A stretch of DNA of 64,000 bases from NCBI GenBank assembly GCA_022566355.1, contig JADFJB010000002.1, positions 1 to 64,000 of the forward strand, written 5' to 3'. A program made the translations under genes and the position numbers. Below the pieces are notes generated by a model. That model had not been told where the DNA came from. It did not search any database and saw nothing but the letters and a program-made list of their open reading frames with translations. Of the stretch, positions 8,733-18,217 are shown piece after piece (within the stretch, counting starts at the first letter, position 1; each line of letters opens with the position of its first letter). Source of the stretch: a candidate division KSB1 bacterium (GTDB lineage: Bacteria; Zhuqueibacterota; JdFR-76; DREG01).

Positions 8733-10068
8733 TCTTGTTTCTTCGTTTTTGCCAAAGATGTATTAAATATTCGTTTACCTGCTTTTCATAACCATTGTTG
8801 GAGGGGTGATAATAAATTCTATCTGCAAGTTCCTTCGGTAGATATTCCTGGTTAGTAAAATTATTTTCAAAATTGTGAGGATATTTATAATCTTCTCCAT
8901 AACCGGCTGTTTTCATCAGGGGTGTCGGTGCATTCCGTAAATGTAACGGAACTGCCAATTGCTTATGGGTTTTTACATCTTCCAGTGCTCTCTGAATGGC
9001 TAAATAAGAAGCATTACTCTTCGGTGCCGATGCCAGATAAGTTGCCACCTGGGCAAGCACCAATTTAGCCTCAGGCATTCCTATGTAAGTGACGGCTGTA
9101 AATCCCGAAGTAGCAACCACGATCGCCTGGGGATCAGCGTTACCAATATCTTCAGATGCTAGAATGATCATTCGCCGTGCGATAAATTCTGGTTTCTCCC
9201 CGGCATCAATCATTCGCGCCAACCAATGGAGCGCGGCGTCGGGATCAGAGCCACGGACACTTTTAATAAATGCAGAAATGACATCATAATGATAATCTGC
9301 ATTTTTATCGTAATATAATGACCGGCTTTGAAAAGCTTGCTGCAGTATTTCATTCGTTATTTTAACTTCATTTCCATCACTTTTTCCACCCATGGAAACA
9401 GCCAATTCAAGAGCGCTTAGTGCGACTCTTGCATCTCCGGATGACATCCGGATCAATAGTTCGATGCTGCTATCCGAAAAATCAATTTGAAGCTTGTTCA
9501 ATGTTTGATCTGATGATAAGGCATTGTCAATAATCTCCCGGATTTCATCTGCTTCCAGTTGAAATATTTGGAAAACCCGGCAACGAGATAAAAGCGGTGA
9601 ATTCACTTCGAATGATGGATTTTCAGTCGTCGCCCCAATTAAAATGATCGTACCGTCTTCAACTTCATGCAATAAAACATCTTGCTGCGCTTTGTTGAAA
9701 CGATGGATTTCATCTATAAAAAGAATGGATCTCTTTTGCAATCGGTTTAAGTTGATTCTGGCCTGCTCCAATACTTTGCGAACCTCTTTTACCCCAGCAG
9801 CAACTGCGCTTAAGGAATAAAACGAGCTTTGGGTTTCGTTTGCGATTACTCTTGCCAGGGTGGTTTTCCCGACACCTGGCGGCCCCCAAAAAATCATAGA
9901 AAACAATTGATCACTCTTTATTGCTTTGTAGAGAATTTTATCTTCACCTAAAATGTGCTTTTGTCCGACAATCTGATTTAAATTTTGCGGACGGACACGA
10001 TCTGCCAACGGCCCGGTTGGCTTTTTAGACGAATCTTGAGGATCTTGTTTTTCAAACAAATCTTGCAT
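8716..10068 (-). CDS. rarA: Replication-associated recombination protein A (AAA+ ATPase)
   Basis: A RarA/MgsA/WRNIP1-family clamp-loader-like AAA+ protein that acts at stalled replication forks. Walker A GPPGVGKT is at 62-69, Walker B ILFIDEIHRFNKAQQD near 114-129, and sensor 1 GATTENPSF follows. The C-terminal tetramerisation domain contains RGSDPDAALHWLARMI and EDIGNADPQA. The 450-residue length is typical. It starts the operon with the ROK kinase and lptD. A gap of 193 bp separates it from the next gene upstream. Confidence 0.95.
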   Translation of the reverse strand: MQDLFEKQDPQDSSKKPTGPLADRVRPQNLNQIVGQKHILGEDKILYKAIKSDQLFSMIFWGPPGVGKTTLARVIANETQSSFYSLSAVAAGVKEVRKVLEQARINLNRLQKRSILFIDEIHRFNKAQQDVLLHEVEDGTIILIGATTENPSFEVNSPLLSRCRVFQIFQLEADEIREIIDNALSSDQTLNKLQIDFSDSSIELLIRMSSGDARVALSALELAVSMGGKSDGNEVKITNEILQQAFQSRSLYYDKNADYHYDVISAFIKSVRGSDPDAALHWLARMIDAGEKPEFIARRMIILASEDIGNADPQAIVVATSGFTAVTYIGMPEAKLVLAQVATYLASAPKSNASYLAIQRALEDVKTHKQLAVPLHLRNAPTPLMKTAGYGEDYKYPHNFENNFTNQEYLPKELADRIYYHPSNNGYEKQVNEYLIHLWQKRRNKNAGEK

Positions 10069-10195
10069 AAATCTCCTAAAAAGTATCGCTAACCTATTAT
10101 TTTAATTTGGCTTAATTTAATTGAATTCGCTAGGAAATTCAATAGAAAGCGGGAGCCGCTGGCAGGACATCAAGAGGATAAATTATACTATAAAG

Positions 10196-10233
10196 AAAAA
10201 GCGGCTGATAAAATTAAGTATCAACCGCTTTTT
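10196..10233 (-). terminator. Rho-independent terminator
   Basis: Arms AAAAAGCGGCTGATA (10196-10210) and TATCAACCGCTTTTT (10219-10233) form a 15-bp stem with one non-Watson-Crick position and an 8-nt loop. On the minus strand that position is a G-U pair and the stem ends in a U-run, so it most likely ends transcription of the 10262-10615 gene. Confidence 0.8.
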
Positions 10234-10261
10234 AATAACTAAAGAACTATATATAAGCGAA

Positions 10262-10615
10262 CTAGGACTTGGTTACATCTTCCTCTGCAACAATCACTTC
10301 TTCAACTTTTACATCCTTTTTGCCAACCTCTTCAAGCGCTTGTTCTTTTGTTTTTAATTCATCTTTCAGGGAATTGATATCCGTAATCAGTTCCTTTACG
10401 CTTTCATCTTTTTCCAATTCGGAGACTTTACCTTCTGTTGTTTTCCCATAAACATATTTGCCAAGCTCTTTGAACTTACCATCAGTTTTTCTTTTCAATC
10501 CGGATATGGCCAATTTTAACTTGCTAATTGCTGTGAATTCTTTGGTTTTTTCCGTTGCAAATGTAATCGAATCCTCAACCCCTTTTTTAATATCTTCCCA
10601 AACTTTTGCAGCCAT
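10262..10615 (-). CDS. Small Lys/Glu-rich coiled-coil protein of unknown function
   Basis: I do not recognise a named family. The 117 residues are highly charged. The N-terminal half (about 1-60) resembles amphipathic helices of small stress or phasin-like proteins (VWEDIKKGVEDSITFATEKTKE), and the second half (about 65-105) is a likely coiled coil. There is no signal peptide or membrane segment. It is a believable gene because a purine-rich ribosome-binding site (AAGGAGG-like) precedes the ATG and a strong terminator follows the stop. It follows the MtnX-like gene by 15 bp. Confidence 0.75.
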   Translation of the reverse strand: MAAKVWEDIKKGVEDSITFATEKTKEFTAISKLKLAISGLKRKTDGKFKELGKYVYGKTTEGKVSELEKDESVKELITDINSLKDELKTKEQALEEVGKKDVKVEEVIVAEEDVTKS

Positions 10616-10630
10616 TTTTAACCTCCTTTT

Positions 10631-11272
10631 TTAAGATTTACTTTTTTTATTAAATTGATCAATGATATCAGAAAAATTTCGGAATTCAATAAACTCAATT
10701 TCGTTTTTTAAACAATGTTTAGCAAGGTCATTTTTGGCAAAAATTATATCGGCTTCCTTTATTGCACAAACATCTGATAATCCATCTCCTATCAGTATCA
10801 ATTCATCACCCGGTTCCTTAAACCGGCGAAGATGGTATCCCTTGCAATTAGCACATTTACCACATGACCATTCATAATAAGGAAACTCCGCTTTTAATTT
10901 ACCATTACTCCAAAATAATTTATTGGAGTATACGGTTAAGTAGTTTAATTCGTTTCGTAATAATAATGGTTGTATATAAAAATCCATCCCATCACTAACA
11001 ATGCTTACCTGATCTGAACCGGCTTCACATTGTTTGACAAAATCGAAAAAAAACGGATCGATTCTTTGACTGTTTATGAATTCATACAATTGATGCCGGG
11101 AAATATTTAACTGCGCAACCGAATGGAGGTACATCTCCTTAGAATCTATCTTGCCTTCTTTCCATAAATCGACAAAACTTTTGGCTTTCCCGTTTGTGAA
11201 TTTGGTAAAGAACTCGTTTCCTACATCATTGAGGCTAATCGTGCCATCAAAATCGCAGAATACTTTAAACAT
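10631..11272 (-). CDS. HAD-IB phosphatase, MtnX/SerB-like
   Basis: A haloacid-dehalogenase phosphatase of the MtnX/phosphoserine-phosphatase group. Motif I is D7-F-D9-G-T, motif II is SDG (93-95), and motif III is GDGLSD (162-167). A CGKCANC cluster (C137, C140, C143) matches the cysteine patch of MtnX-type enzymes. MtnX dephosphorylates a ketopentenyl phosphate in methionine salvage, but no other salvage gene is nearby, so the substrate is uncertain and the gene name is withheld. The 147-bp gap upstream (11273-11419) shows no clear signal. Confidence 0.8.
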   Translation of the reverse strand: MFKVFCDFDGTISLNDVGNEFFTKFTNGKAKSFVDLWKEGKIDSKEMYLHSVAQLNISRHQLYEFINSQRIDPFFFDFVKQCEAGSDQVSIVSDGMDFYIQPLLLRNELNYLTVYSNKLFWSNGKLKAEFPYYEWSCGKCANCKGYHLRRFKEPGDELILIGDGLSDVCAIKEADIIFAKNDLAKHCLKNEIEFIEFRNFSDIIDQFNKKSKS

Positions 11273-11419
11273 ATCCTGCGACTTTGCTCCCTTCGGTTTC
11301 TTGCTGGGGGAAATTGTAATAACTATAAATATTTCGGATCGTCACAAACTTCCTTTAGTTGTTTTATGCTGTCTTTTCAGAACTTGGAAAATATTTTTAT
11401 CTCATCGCAAAAAAGACAA

Positions 11420-14134
11420 CTATTTCTCTTTTAAAACCGCTTGTGCAGCGGCTAACCTGGCAATTGGCACCCTGTATGGTGAACAGCTAACATAATTCAT
11501 TCCCACTTTGTGGCAGAATTCAACGGATTTCGGCTCTCCTCCGTGTTCTCCGCATATTCCGATTTTAAGATCCGGTTTAGTAGATCTACCTTTTTCCACA
11601 CCCATCTTGACAAGCTGTCCGACTCCTTCCTGATCTAATACCTGGAACGGATCTTCCGGAAGAATATTCATCTCTTGATACGCTGCCAAAAACTTTCCTG
11701 CGTCATCCCTGCTGTATCCATAAGTAAGCTGGGTTAAATCGTTGGTACCAAAAGAAAAGAAATCGGCAACTTCGGCAATCTTGTCTGCGATAAGAACCGC
11801 TCGGGGAATTTCAATCATTGTTCCAATTGAATAATCGACTTCTATGCCGTATTCTTCTTGAACCCTTTTGGCAACTTTCTCAATAATTTCCCGCTGGTGG
11901 ATCAATTCTTCTTTGGTTCCAATGAGGGGGATCATAATTTCCGGGTAAACGTTGATCCCTTCTTTTACCAATTCACAAGTTGCTGCAATGATTGCATGAG
12001 CTTGCATTTCGGTTATTTCCGGGTAAACAATGCCCAGGCGGCAACCGCGATGGCCTAACATCGGATTGAACTCGCTTAGGCTTTCAACTTTGTTCCTCAC
12101 ATCTTCCAAAGAAATACCCATTTCATCGGCCATCTCTTGCTGTTGCTTTTCTTCGTGAGGTAAAAATTCATGCAACGGTGGATCAAGAGTACGAATGGTT
12201 ACCGGTAAATCTTTCATAACTTTTAGGATTTCGTAAAAATCGCCTTTTTGCATGGGAAGCAGTTTGTCGAGCGCAGAGCGACGACCCGCTTCATCATCAG
12301 CTAAAATCATTTCCCGCACCGCTTTTATACGATCCCCTTCAAAAAACATGTGCTCTGTTCGACAAAGTCCAATTCCTTCCGCACCGAAATTCCGGGCCAC
12401 TTTGGAATCATGTGGCGTATCTGCATTGGTGCGAACATTCAATTTGCGGATGCCATCTGCCCATTCCATCAACCTGCCAAAATTTCCGGATAGCTGGGAT
12501 TCGATCGTTGCTACCTCTCCCGTCATAACCTCACCCGTCGTTCCATTTAAAGAAATATTATCGCCCTCTTTAATTACGAGATCTCCAATTCGGATTTCTC
12601 GATTCGAGTAGCTTATATTCAAAGTGCCAACACCTGCAACACAACAAGTACCCATTCCACGCGCTACAACCGCGGCATGAGAAGTCATGCCACCTCGGGA
12701 GGTTAAAATTCCATTAGCTACATGCATTCCCCCAATATCCTCCGGTGAGGTTTCGATTCGGACCAGGATGACTTTTTCTCCTCGTTCCACCCACACCTCC
12801 GCCTCATCGGCATGAAATACAACCCTACCCGTTGCAGCACCTGGCGATGCCGGTAATCCTTTAGCAACTACATTTTTTTTCGCTTCAGGATCAAATTGCG
12901 GGTGCAGCAGATGTTCGAGTTGATTCGGGTTAATTCTCAGTACCGCTTCATCGCGAGTGATTAATCCTTCATCTACCATTTCCACTGCGATTCGAACAGC
13001 TGCTTCTGCTGTTCTTTTGCCATTCCTGGTTTGAAGCATCCACAATTTGTTTCGTTGAATTGTAAACTCAATATCTTGCATATCCCGGTAATGATGATCC
13101 AGTTTTTTGTATATTCCAACCAATTCCTGATATGCTTCAGGCATATATTCTTCTAATGATAAAGCTTTTTCTTTCCTGACCTCTTCCGGCATATCGCATT
13201 GAATAGCTGTTAGTTGACTATGCTTTTGGGTGATTTGTTGAGGTGTTCGAGTTCCCGCAACAACATCTTCACCCTGTGCATTTATTAAATACTCTCCAAA
13301 AAACACATTCTCGCCTGTAGCCGGGTCACGAGTAAAGGCAACGCCGGTTGCACAATCATCACCCATATTTCCAAAAACCATCGCCTGAACATTTATGGCT
13401 GTTCCCCAATCTGCTGGGATTCCATTCAGTTTTCGATAAGTGATCGCTCTTTGGTTCATCCAGGAATTAAATACAGCGCCGATAGACCCCCATAACTGTT
13501 CCCAGGGATCTGTTGGGAAATCGGCTCCTTTCTTTTCTTTAATCAACATTTTAAAAAGGGTAACCAATTCCTTTACGTCAGCTGCTATGAGATCCGCATC
13601 TAGTTTAACGCCCCGAACAGCCTTCATTTCATCGATAATAACTTCAAACGGATCCTCTGCTTCTTTTGATTCCGGCTTCAAATCCATAACGACATCGCCA
13701 TACATCTGAACAAATCGACGATAAGAATCCCAGGCATAGCGTTCGTTGTTAGATTGTTTAATAATCCCCTGAACGCTTACATCATTTAAGCCGAGGTTAA
13801 GGACAGTGTCCATCATCCCCGGCATCGAAGCCCGAGCGCCTGACCTGACCGATAGCAAAAGCGGGTTGGTCGAATCATTAAATTTAGCGCCCATACTATT
13901 TTCAACTTCAGAAATAGCTTCTTTAACCTGGGCTTCTAATTCCTGGGGATATTTATGGTCATTTGCATAGTACCTTTTGCAAACTTCGGTTGTAATTGTA
14001 AAACCAGCGGGAACCCGAATTCCCAGGTTGCTCATTTCAGCTAAGTTTGCTCCTTTTCCTCCCAACAAATGTTTCATTTCAGATTTGCCTTCAGCTTTGC
14101 CATCGCCAAAGGAGTATACCATTTTAATAGACAT
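11420..14134 (-). CDS. ppdK: Pyruvate, phosphate dikinase
   Basis: Interconverts pyruvate, ATP and phosphate with PEP, AMP and pyrophosphate, usable in gluconeogenesis or pyrophosphate-linked glycolysis. Domains run in the usual order: ATP-grasp nucleotide-binding (about 1-350, with KGANLAEM and SVRSGARASMPGMMDT), phosphohistidine domain with catalytic His486 in GGMTSHAAVVARGMG, and the PEP/pyruvate TIM barrel with LGHRGCRLG, FGTNDLTQ and the acid-base Cys in GICGEHGGEP. The start is ATG 14134, with AAGGAG 6 nt upstream; a TTG just before it is less likely. About 904 residues is the family norm. Confidence 0.97.
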   Translation of the reverse strand: MSIKMVYSFGDGKAEGKSEMKHLLGGKGANLAEMSNLGIRVPAGFTITTEVCKRYYANDHKYPQELEAQVKEAISEVENSMGAKFNDSTNPLLLSVRSGARASMPGMMDTVLNLGLNDVSVQGIIKQSNNERYAWDSYRRFVQMYGDVVMDLKPESKEAEDPFEVIIDEMKAVRGVKLDADLIAADVKELVTLFKMLIKEKKGADFPTDPWEQLWGSIGAVFNSWMNQRAITYRKLNGIPADWGTAINVQAMVFGNMGDDCATGVAFTRDPATGENVFFGEYLINAQGEDVVAGTRTPQQITQKHSQLTAIQCDMPEEVRKEKALSLEEYMPEAYQELVGIYKKLDHHYRDMQDIEFTIQRNKLWMLQTRNGKRTAEAAVRIAVEMVDEGLITRDEAVLRINPNQLEHLLHPQFDPEAKKNVVAKGLPASPGAATGRVVFHADEAEVWVERGEKVILVRIETSPEDIGGMHVANGILTSRGGMTSHAAVVARGMGTCCVAGVGTLNISYSNREIRIGDLVIKEGDNISLNGTTGEVMTGEVATIESQLSGNFGRLMEWADGIRKLNVRTNADTPHDSKVARNFGAEGIGLCRTEHMFFEGDRIKAVREMILADDEAGRRSALDKLLPMQKGDFYEILKVMKDLPVTIRTLDPPLHEFLPHEEKQQQEMADEMGISLEDVRNKVESLSEFNPMLGHRGCRLGIVYPEITEMQAHAIIAATCELVKEGINVYPEIMIPLIGTKEELIHQREIIEKVAKRVQEEYGIEVDYSIGTMIEIPRAVLIADKIAEVADFFSFGTNDLTQLTYGYSRDDAGKFLAAYQEMNILPEDPFQVLDQEGVGQLVKMGVEKGRSTKPDLKIGICGEHGGEPKSVEFCHKVGMNYVSCSPYRVPIARLAAAQAVLKEK

Positions 14135-14347
14135 CAATTGCTCCTTAACTTATTATCATTCGAATATAAAACTTTAATTAAAGACAGCGGAATCTTTACT
14201 AAACTCTTACTAAAAAAGAAATTTATCTACTTTAACTCAACTCCTGCAATCCCCTGAAAATCACTTTTTACATCCCTTACAATATGTTACCCAAAACCAA
14301 TTTTAAGACGGTCGTTTGAAGAGGAAATCTGAAACTAAAGGACGTAT

Positions 14348-16024
14348 CTATTTTCCAAGTTTCATTGAATATTCTGTAGGATTGGTTAGAACTTCAAATG
14401 CGGTTTGGAAAATATGGTCTTCTTGAAGATTAGATTCAACCTGACCGCGCGACCCATTTAACTTTGCGGCAATCTCTTTTCTTAGATTCTTTTGGATAAA
14501 GTCTCTGTGTGCTTCAAATTGATTGTTTTTGATTTGATTTAACGATTCGCGTATTGAGATCAGTTGATCCTCAAGTCCCGCGAAATTATTTTCTGCAATT
14601 ATTTTTTCAAGGTTTTTAATTTCTTCTTCTCCCTCCAGATCGAAGGTGAATTCATTTTCTTCTATATATTTTCTAAATTCAGCCAATAATTGATCACTTA
14701 TGCCCGGCGTTTTAGTAAAACTTCCGGAGTATGAAATGGCAAAATTAAAAAACATGGATTGTCGAATTAGGGCTCTTTCATAACTGGATAATATTTCGGG
14801 GTCAAATTCTATATCCGGTTTTATACCTCCGCCGCCATATACGATCCTTCCAGATTTAGTGCGGTATTCTTTTCTATTTGTTTTTGAAGAATCAGAAATT
14901 AGTTCGGAATCCTGATTTCTAAATATGTGGCTGTCTCTATTTAAACGGGACAGCTTCTGAATCAATCTACCGCTGGGAACGTAATATTTTGCAGTTGTAA
15001 GTCGAAGTGCCGTGTTTCGAGAAAAAGGAACAACTGTTTGCACTAAACCTTTACCAAAAGTTCTTGACCCAATGATTAATCCACGATCCAAATCTTGAAT
15101 GGCGCCTGCAACAATTTCTGAAGCTGACGCTGAAAATCCATTCACCAGGACAACCATAGGCAAATCCGGTAGAACGGGCTCGTTTGGCGAATGATATTTC
15201 ATATTCGATCGTTCCGAGCGGCCTTTTGTATAAACAACAAGCTCTCCTTTTGGTAAGAACAGGTCTGCTACATTAACAGCAGAATTCAGAAGTCCACCAG
15301 GATTATTCCTTAAGTCTAAAATTAATCCTTTCATGTTTTTGGCTTTAAGTTCCTTCAAAGCTTCTTCAAGCTGATCGGCAGCATACTTGGAGAACCGGGT
15401 TAAACGGATATAACCGATGTCATCTTTTATAATGTCAGCATAGGAAACGTCATGAACGACAATCATGGCTCGTACCAATCTAAATTCAAGAATGTCTGCC
15501 TCTCCAGATCGCTTGGCTTTTAATCTTACAGATGTACCAGGCTTTCCCCGTAACAATTGTGCAATTTCAGAAAGAGAACGATCTTCTGTGTTCTTTCCAT
15601 CAACTTCAATAAGTACATCTCCTTCATGAATATTTGCTTTCCCTGCAGGATCGTCTTCATATGGCGGTTCAACAACAACTGTTAATCTCCCTCTTTTGCT
15701 TATCGTCATTCCCACACCGCCGTATTTTCCTTCGGTTACGGTACGGAGATTGTCATTTTCTTCCTGTTCCACAAAATTTGTATACGGATCGAGCCGACTG
15801 GTCATCCCTTCAATACCGGCTCTTATGAAAGCTTCCGGATCAACCTCCTCGACGTAGCGGAATGATATCTCCTCATAAATACGCTTGAAAAGCGTCATGT
15901 TTTTCTTGAGTGTCACATAGAGATCGGGATCCATGGTGGTCGAAGAATTTGCCAGCCAACCACTGAAGGTAATTGCAACTAAAATTAGAACGATGATAAC
16001 ATAAGGTTGAGTTTTTTTACTCAT
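14348..16024 (-). CDS. C-terminal processing peptidase (S41) with PDZ domain
   Basis: A periplasmic or envelope serine protease of the CtpA/Prc family. Residues 8-24 are a signal anchor, the PDZ domain spans about 97-180, and the protease core follows with the dyad S300 (SASASEIVAGAIQD) and K325 (RTFGKGLVQT). A C-terminal extension of about 200 residues is largely helical and acidic. The substrates are not visible; related enzymes trim C-termini of envelope proteins and murein hydrolases. It is followed by a 210-bp gap before ppdK and preceded by a 145-bp gap after tmk, so it may have its own promoter. Confidence 0.93.
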   Translation of the reverse strand: MSKKTQPYVIIVLILVAITFSGWLANSSTTMDPDLYVTLKKNMTLFKRIYEEISFRYVEEVDPEAFIRAGIEGMTSRLDPYTNFVEQEENDNLRTVTEGKYGGVGMTISKRGRLTVVVEPPYEDDPAGKANIHEGDVLIEVDGKNTEDRSLSEIAQLLRGKPGTSVRLKAKRSGEADILEFRLVRAMIVVHDVSYADIIKDDIGYIRLTRFSKYAADQLEEALKELKAKNMKGLILDLRNNPGGLLNSAVNVADLFLPKGELVVYTKGRSERSNMKYHSPNEPVLPDLPMVVLVNGFSASASEIVAGAIQDLDRGLIIGSRTFGKGLVQTVVPFSRNTALRLTTAKYYVPSGRLIQKLSRLNRDSHIFRNQDSELISDSSKTNRKEYRTKSGRIVYGGGGIKPDIEFDPEILSSYERALIRQSMFFNFAISYSGSFTKTPGISDQLLAEFRKYIEENEFTFDLEGEEEIKNLEKIIAENNFAGLEDQLISIRESLNQIKNNQFEAHRDFIQKNLRKEIAAKLNGSRGQVESNLQEDHIFQTAFEVLTNPTEYSMKLGK

Positions 16025-16169
16025 AATTCCTCCGACAGTATTTCGAAAAATAAGGTTCGTTTAATCATTGCTTGAACGAAAACTCGAATAACAGTGTCCC
16101 TATTGCAAATTAATTCCAGCTAAAAACATGCGAGAATGACAGATAGGTTCTTTTCGACCAAACACTAAT

Positions 16170-16823
16170 TTAAAAGTTTTTTTTTAAATCTGTTTTTATA
16201 AGTTGCCAAATCTTTTTTGAAATTTCCTCTATTTTATCATTTCCATTAATTATTTTTACCCGGTCCGGCTCATCTACGGCAAGTTGTAAATATCCTGCCC
16301 GTACTTTTTGATGAAATGACAGCTTTTCATTCTCCAACCGATCACGATTAAAACCCGCTTTTCGCTGACGATCTGCAGCCATTTGTGGCTCCACATCGAT
16401 AATTAAAGTAATCTTGGGTTTTACACCATGTGTTGCAATGTGATTTGCCATTTTGATTTTGTCAAGTTCAATGCTTCTTCCATAGCCTTGATAAGCTACT
16501 GTCGAATCATAAAACCGATCACAAATTACGATTGAACCACGATTAAGTTCTGGAATGATTTTTTCTACGATTAACTGAGATCGTGCAGCAGAGTATAATA
16601 GTAGTTCCGTGTAGGAATTCATCATCGTTAATGATCGGTCCAATAAAATTTCTCGAATAAGTTCTGAAATTTTTGATCCTCCCGGTTCTCGAAACAGATA
16701 TACCGGGCAATTCTTTACAGTATAGCTTTCTTTTGTTTTTTTGTACAATAATTCAGACTGAACGGATTTTCCGCTGAAATCAATTCCTTCAAAACTAATC
16801 AATAGTCCTTTACCCGGTTTCAT
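16170..16823 (-). CDS. tmk: Thymidylate kinase
   Basis: Phosphorylates dTMP to dTDP for DNA synthesis. The P-loop is EGIDFSGKS (12-20), with Phe where most relatives have Gly. The substrate motif FREPGG and the DRFYDSTVAYQGYGR segment are conserved, and the LID region is DRQRKAGFNRDRLE. The 217-residue length is normal. It is the last gene of the long operon starting at 23793, 12 bp after the MATE gene. Confidence 0.95.
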   Translation of the reverse strand: MKPGKGLLISFEGIDFSGKSVQSELLYKKTKESYTVKNCPVYLFREPGGSKISELIREILLDRSLTMMNSYTELLLYSAARSQLIVEKIIPELNRGSIVICDRFYDSTVAYQGYGRSIELDKIKMANHIATHGVKPKITLIIDVEPQMAADRQRKAGFNRDRLENEKLSFHQKVRAGYLQLAVDEPDRVKIINGNDKIEEISKKIWQLIKTDLKKNF

Positions 16824-16835
16824 ACAGCCTTCCCG

Positions 16836-18173
16836 TTATAAATCAATCAATTTCCACTTGCCCCCATGAAAACGCCAATAGTTCAACAATACTCTCATCA
16901 TTTCATCAATACTCAAAACAATCCAAATGCCTCCCAACGAAAAGCTGAAAATAAATGCAACAACCCATGTTGCGCCAATTTCTATGACGATCACAGAAAT
17001 CATTGAAAGAAACATCAACCATTTAAGATCACCTGCGCCCCGAAGATTTCCACCCATAACCGTATTCAATGCCTTTGGGATTTGAATCAAAGCAAAAATT
17101 ACGATAATACTCATTGCCATTTGAATAACTGTAGGGTCATCTGTAAAAATTTTGATGAGCGAATCGTTTAAAAATATGATACAAGAAACAATCAAAAGAA
17201 CAAAAACTAAAGTCACGTAGACCGCTGTTTTACCGGTTTGCTCTGCACGTTGGTGTTCATTCGCGCCAATGTTCTGACCCACCAAGGTCATGGCGCCTAA
17301 ACTGAATCCCATAAAAACCATGGACAGAACTGCTTGTATTCGCATAAATACTTGATGGACTGCTAGAAATAAAATTCCTAATCTAGCAACATAAAACGTG
17401 ATAACTATTTGGCCAATTGCCCAGGATAATTGTTCAACAGTTGTTGGTAAACCAATTTTAAAGAGCCTTTTAAAACTCTTAAGATTCGGTGTTGTAATTT
17501 CCCGAAACGAAAGAAATAGCCGGCTTTTTCTTGATCGTAATATATATATCGTGAGAAAAAAGCCTATTGAGTGAGAAATACCCACAGAATAGGCTGCCCC
17601 ACGAACCTCCATTCGAGGAAACCCCAATAAACCAAATATTAAGATTGGCGCCAAAATTAGGTTAAGCGTATTGATGATTAAATTCAAAAACATAGAAATT
17701 TTCGTGTCCCCGGCTCCTCGAATAATTCCGACAGCAATAAAATTTGTGACAATCAGAGGGGCAAATACTGAAAGAATTTGCAGGTACTGAACTCCGGCCT
17801 GCTGGGCGATAGGTTCGCTTTCGCGAATTAACTTAAATAGTAATGTTGCGCCGAAGTACCATGTGAGTCCCGTTAATATCGAAATAATGATGCCCATTAA
17901 AAGAGCCTGGGCCATTATGTGGTTGGCTTCCCAAGTATTGTTCGCCCCTAAATGACGATTGATGATAATAGAGCTACCCACAACGAAAGTCAAAAGAAGT
18001 GTGAAAAATAATATGATGATCTGGATGGCCATCCCGACACCGGCGAAGGCAGCTGCACTAATCATACCCACCAGAATAGCTTCGATTGTCCACATGATTG
18101 TTTGTGAAGATAAATCGACAATCGCAGGCAACGAAGTTTTTAGTATGTCCTTTAGTGGTGAGCTAGTTCTCAT
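16836..18173 (-). CDS. MATE-family efflux transporter
   Basis: A 12-helix inner-membrane antiporter of the multidrug and toxic compound extrusion family. The two-fold repeat is visible: the first half contains AFAGVGMAIQI and RHLGANNTWEA, and the second half contains LGAMTLVGQNIGANEHQRAEQTG. Export of cationic compounds or metabolites by Na+ or H+ exchange is typical, but the substrate is unknown. It lies between ino1 and tmk in an operon; no ribosome-binding site is obvious at the ATG. Confidence 0.93.
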   Translation of the reverse strand: MRTSSPLKDILKTSLPAIVDLSSQTIMWTIEAILVGMISAAAFAGVGMAIQIIILFFTLLLTFVVGSSIIINRHLGANNTWEANHIMAQALLMGIIISILTGLTWYFGATLLFKLIRESEPIAQQAGVQYLQILSVFAPLIVTNFIAVGIIRGAGDTKISMFLNLIINTLNLILAPILIFGLLGFPRMEVRGAAYSVGISHSIGFFLTIYILRSRKSRLFLSFREITTPNLKSFKRLFKIGLPTTVEQLSWAIGQIVITFYVARLGILFLAVHQVFMRIQAVLSMVFMGFSLGAMTLVGQNIGANEHQRAEQTGKTAVYVTLVFVLLIVSCIIFLNDSLIKIFTDDPTVIQMAMSIIVIFALIQIPKALNTVMGGNLRGAGDLKWLMFLSMISVIVIEIGATWVVAFIFSFSLGGIWIVLSIDEMMRVLLNYWRFHGGKWKLIDL

Positions 18174-18217
18174 TGGTTAATGAGGTAGAGGAAATATGTT
18201 GATGGATTATAATCAAA

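Noticed and set aside
10121-10357. 78-codon plus-strand open frame
   Set aside because: It runs through the terminator hairpin and into the antisense of the 10262-10615 gene; composition looks non-coding.
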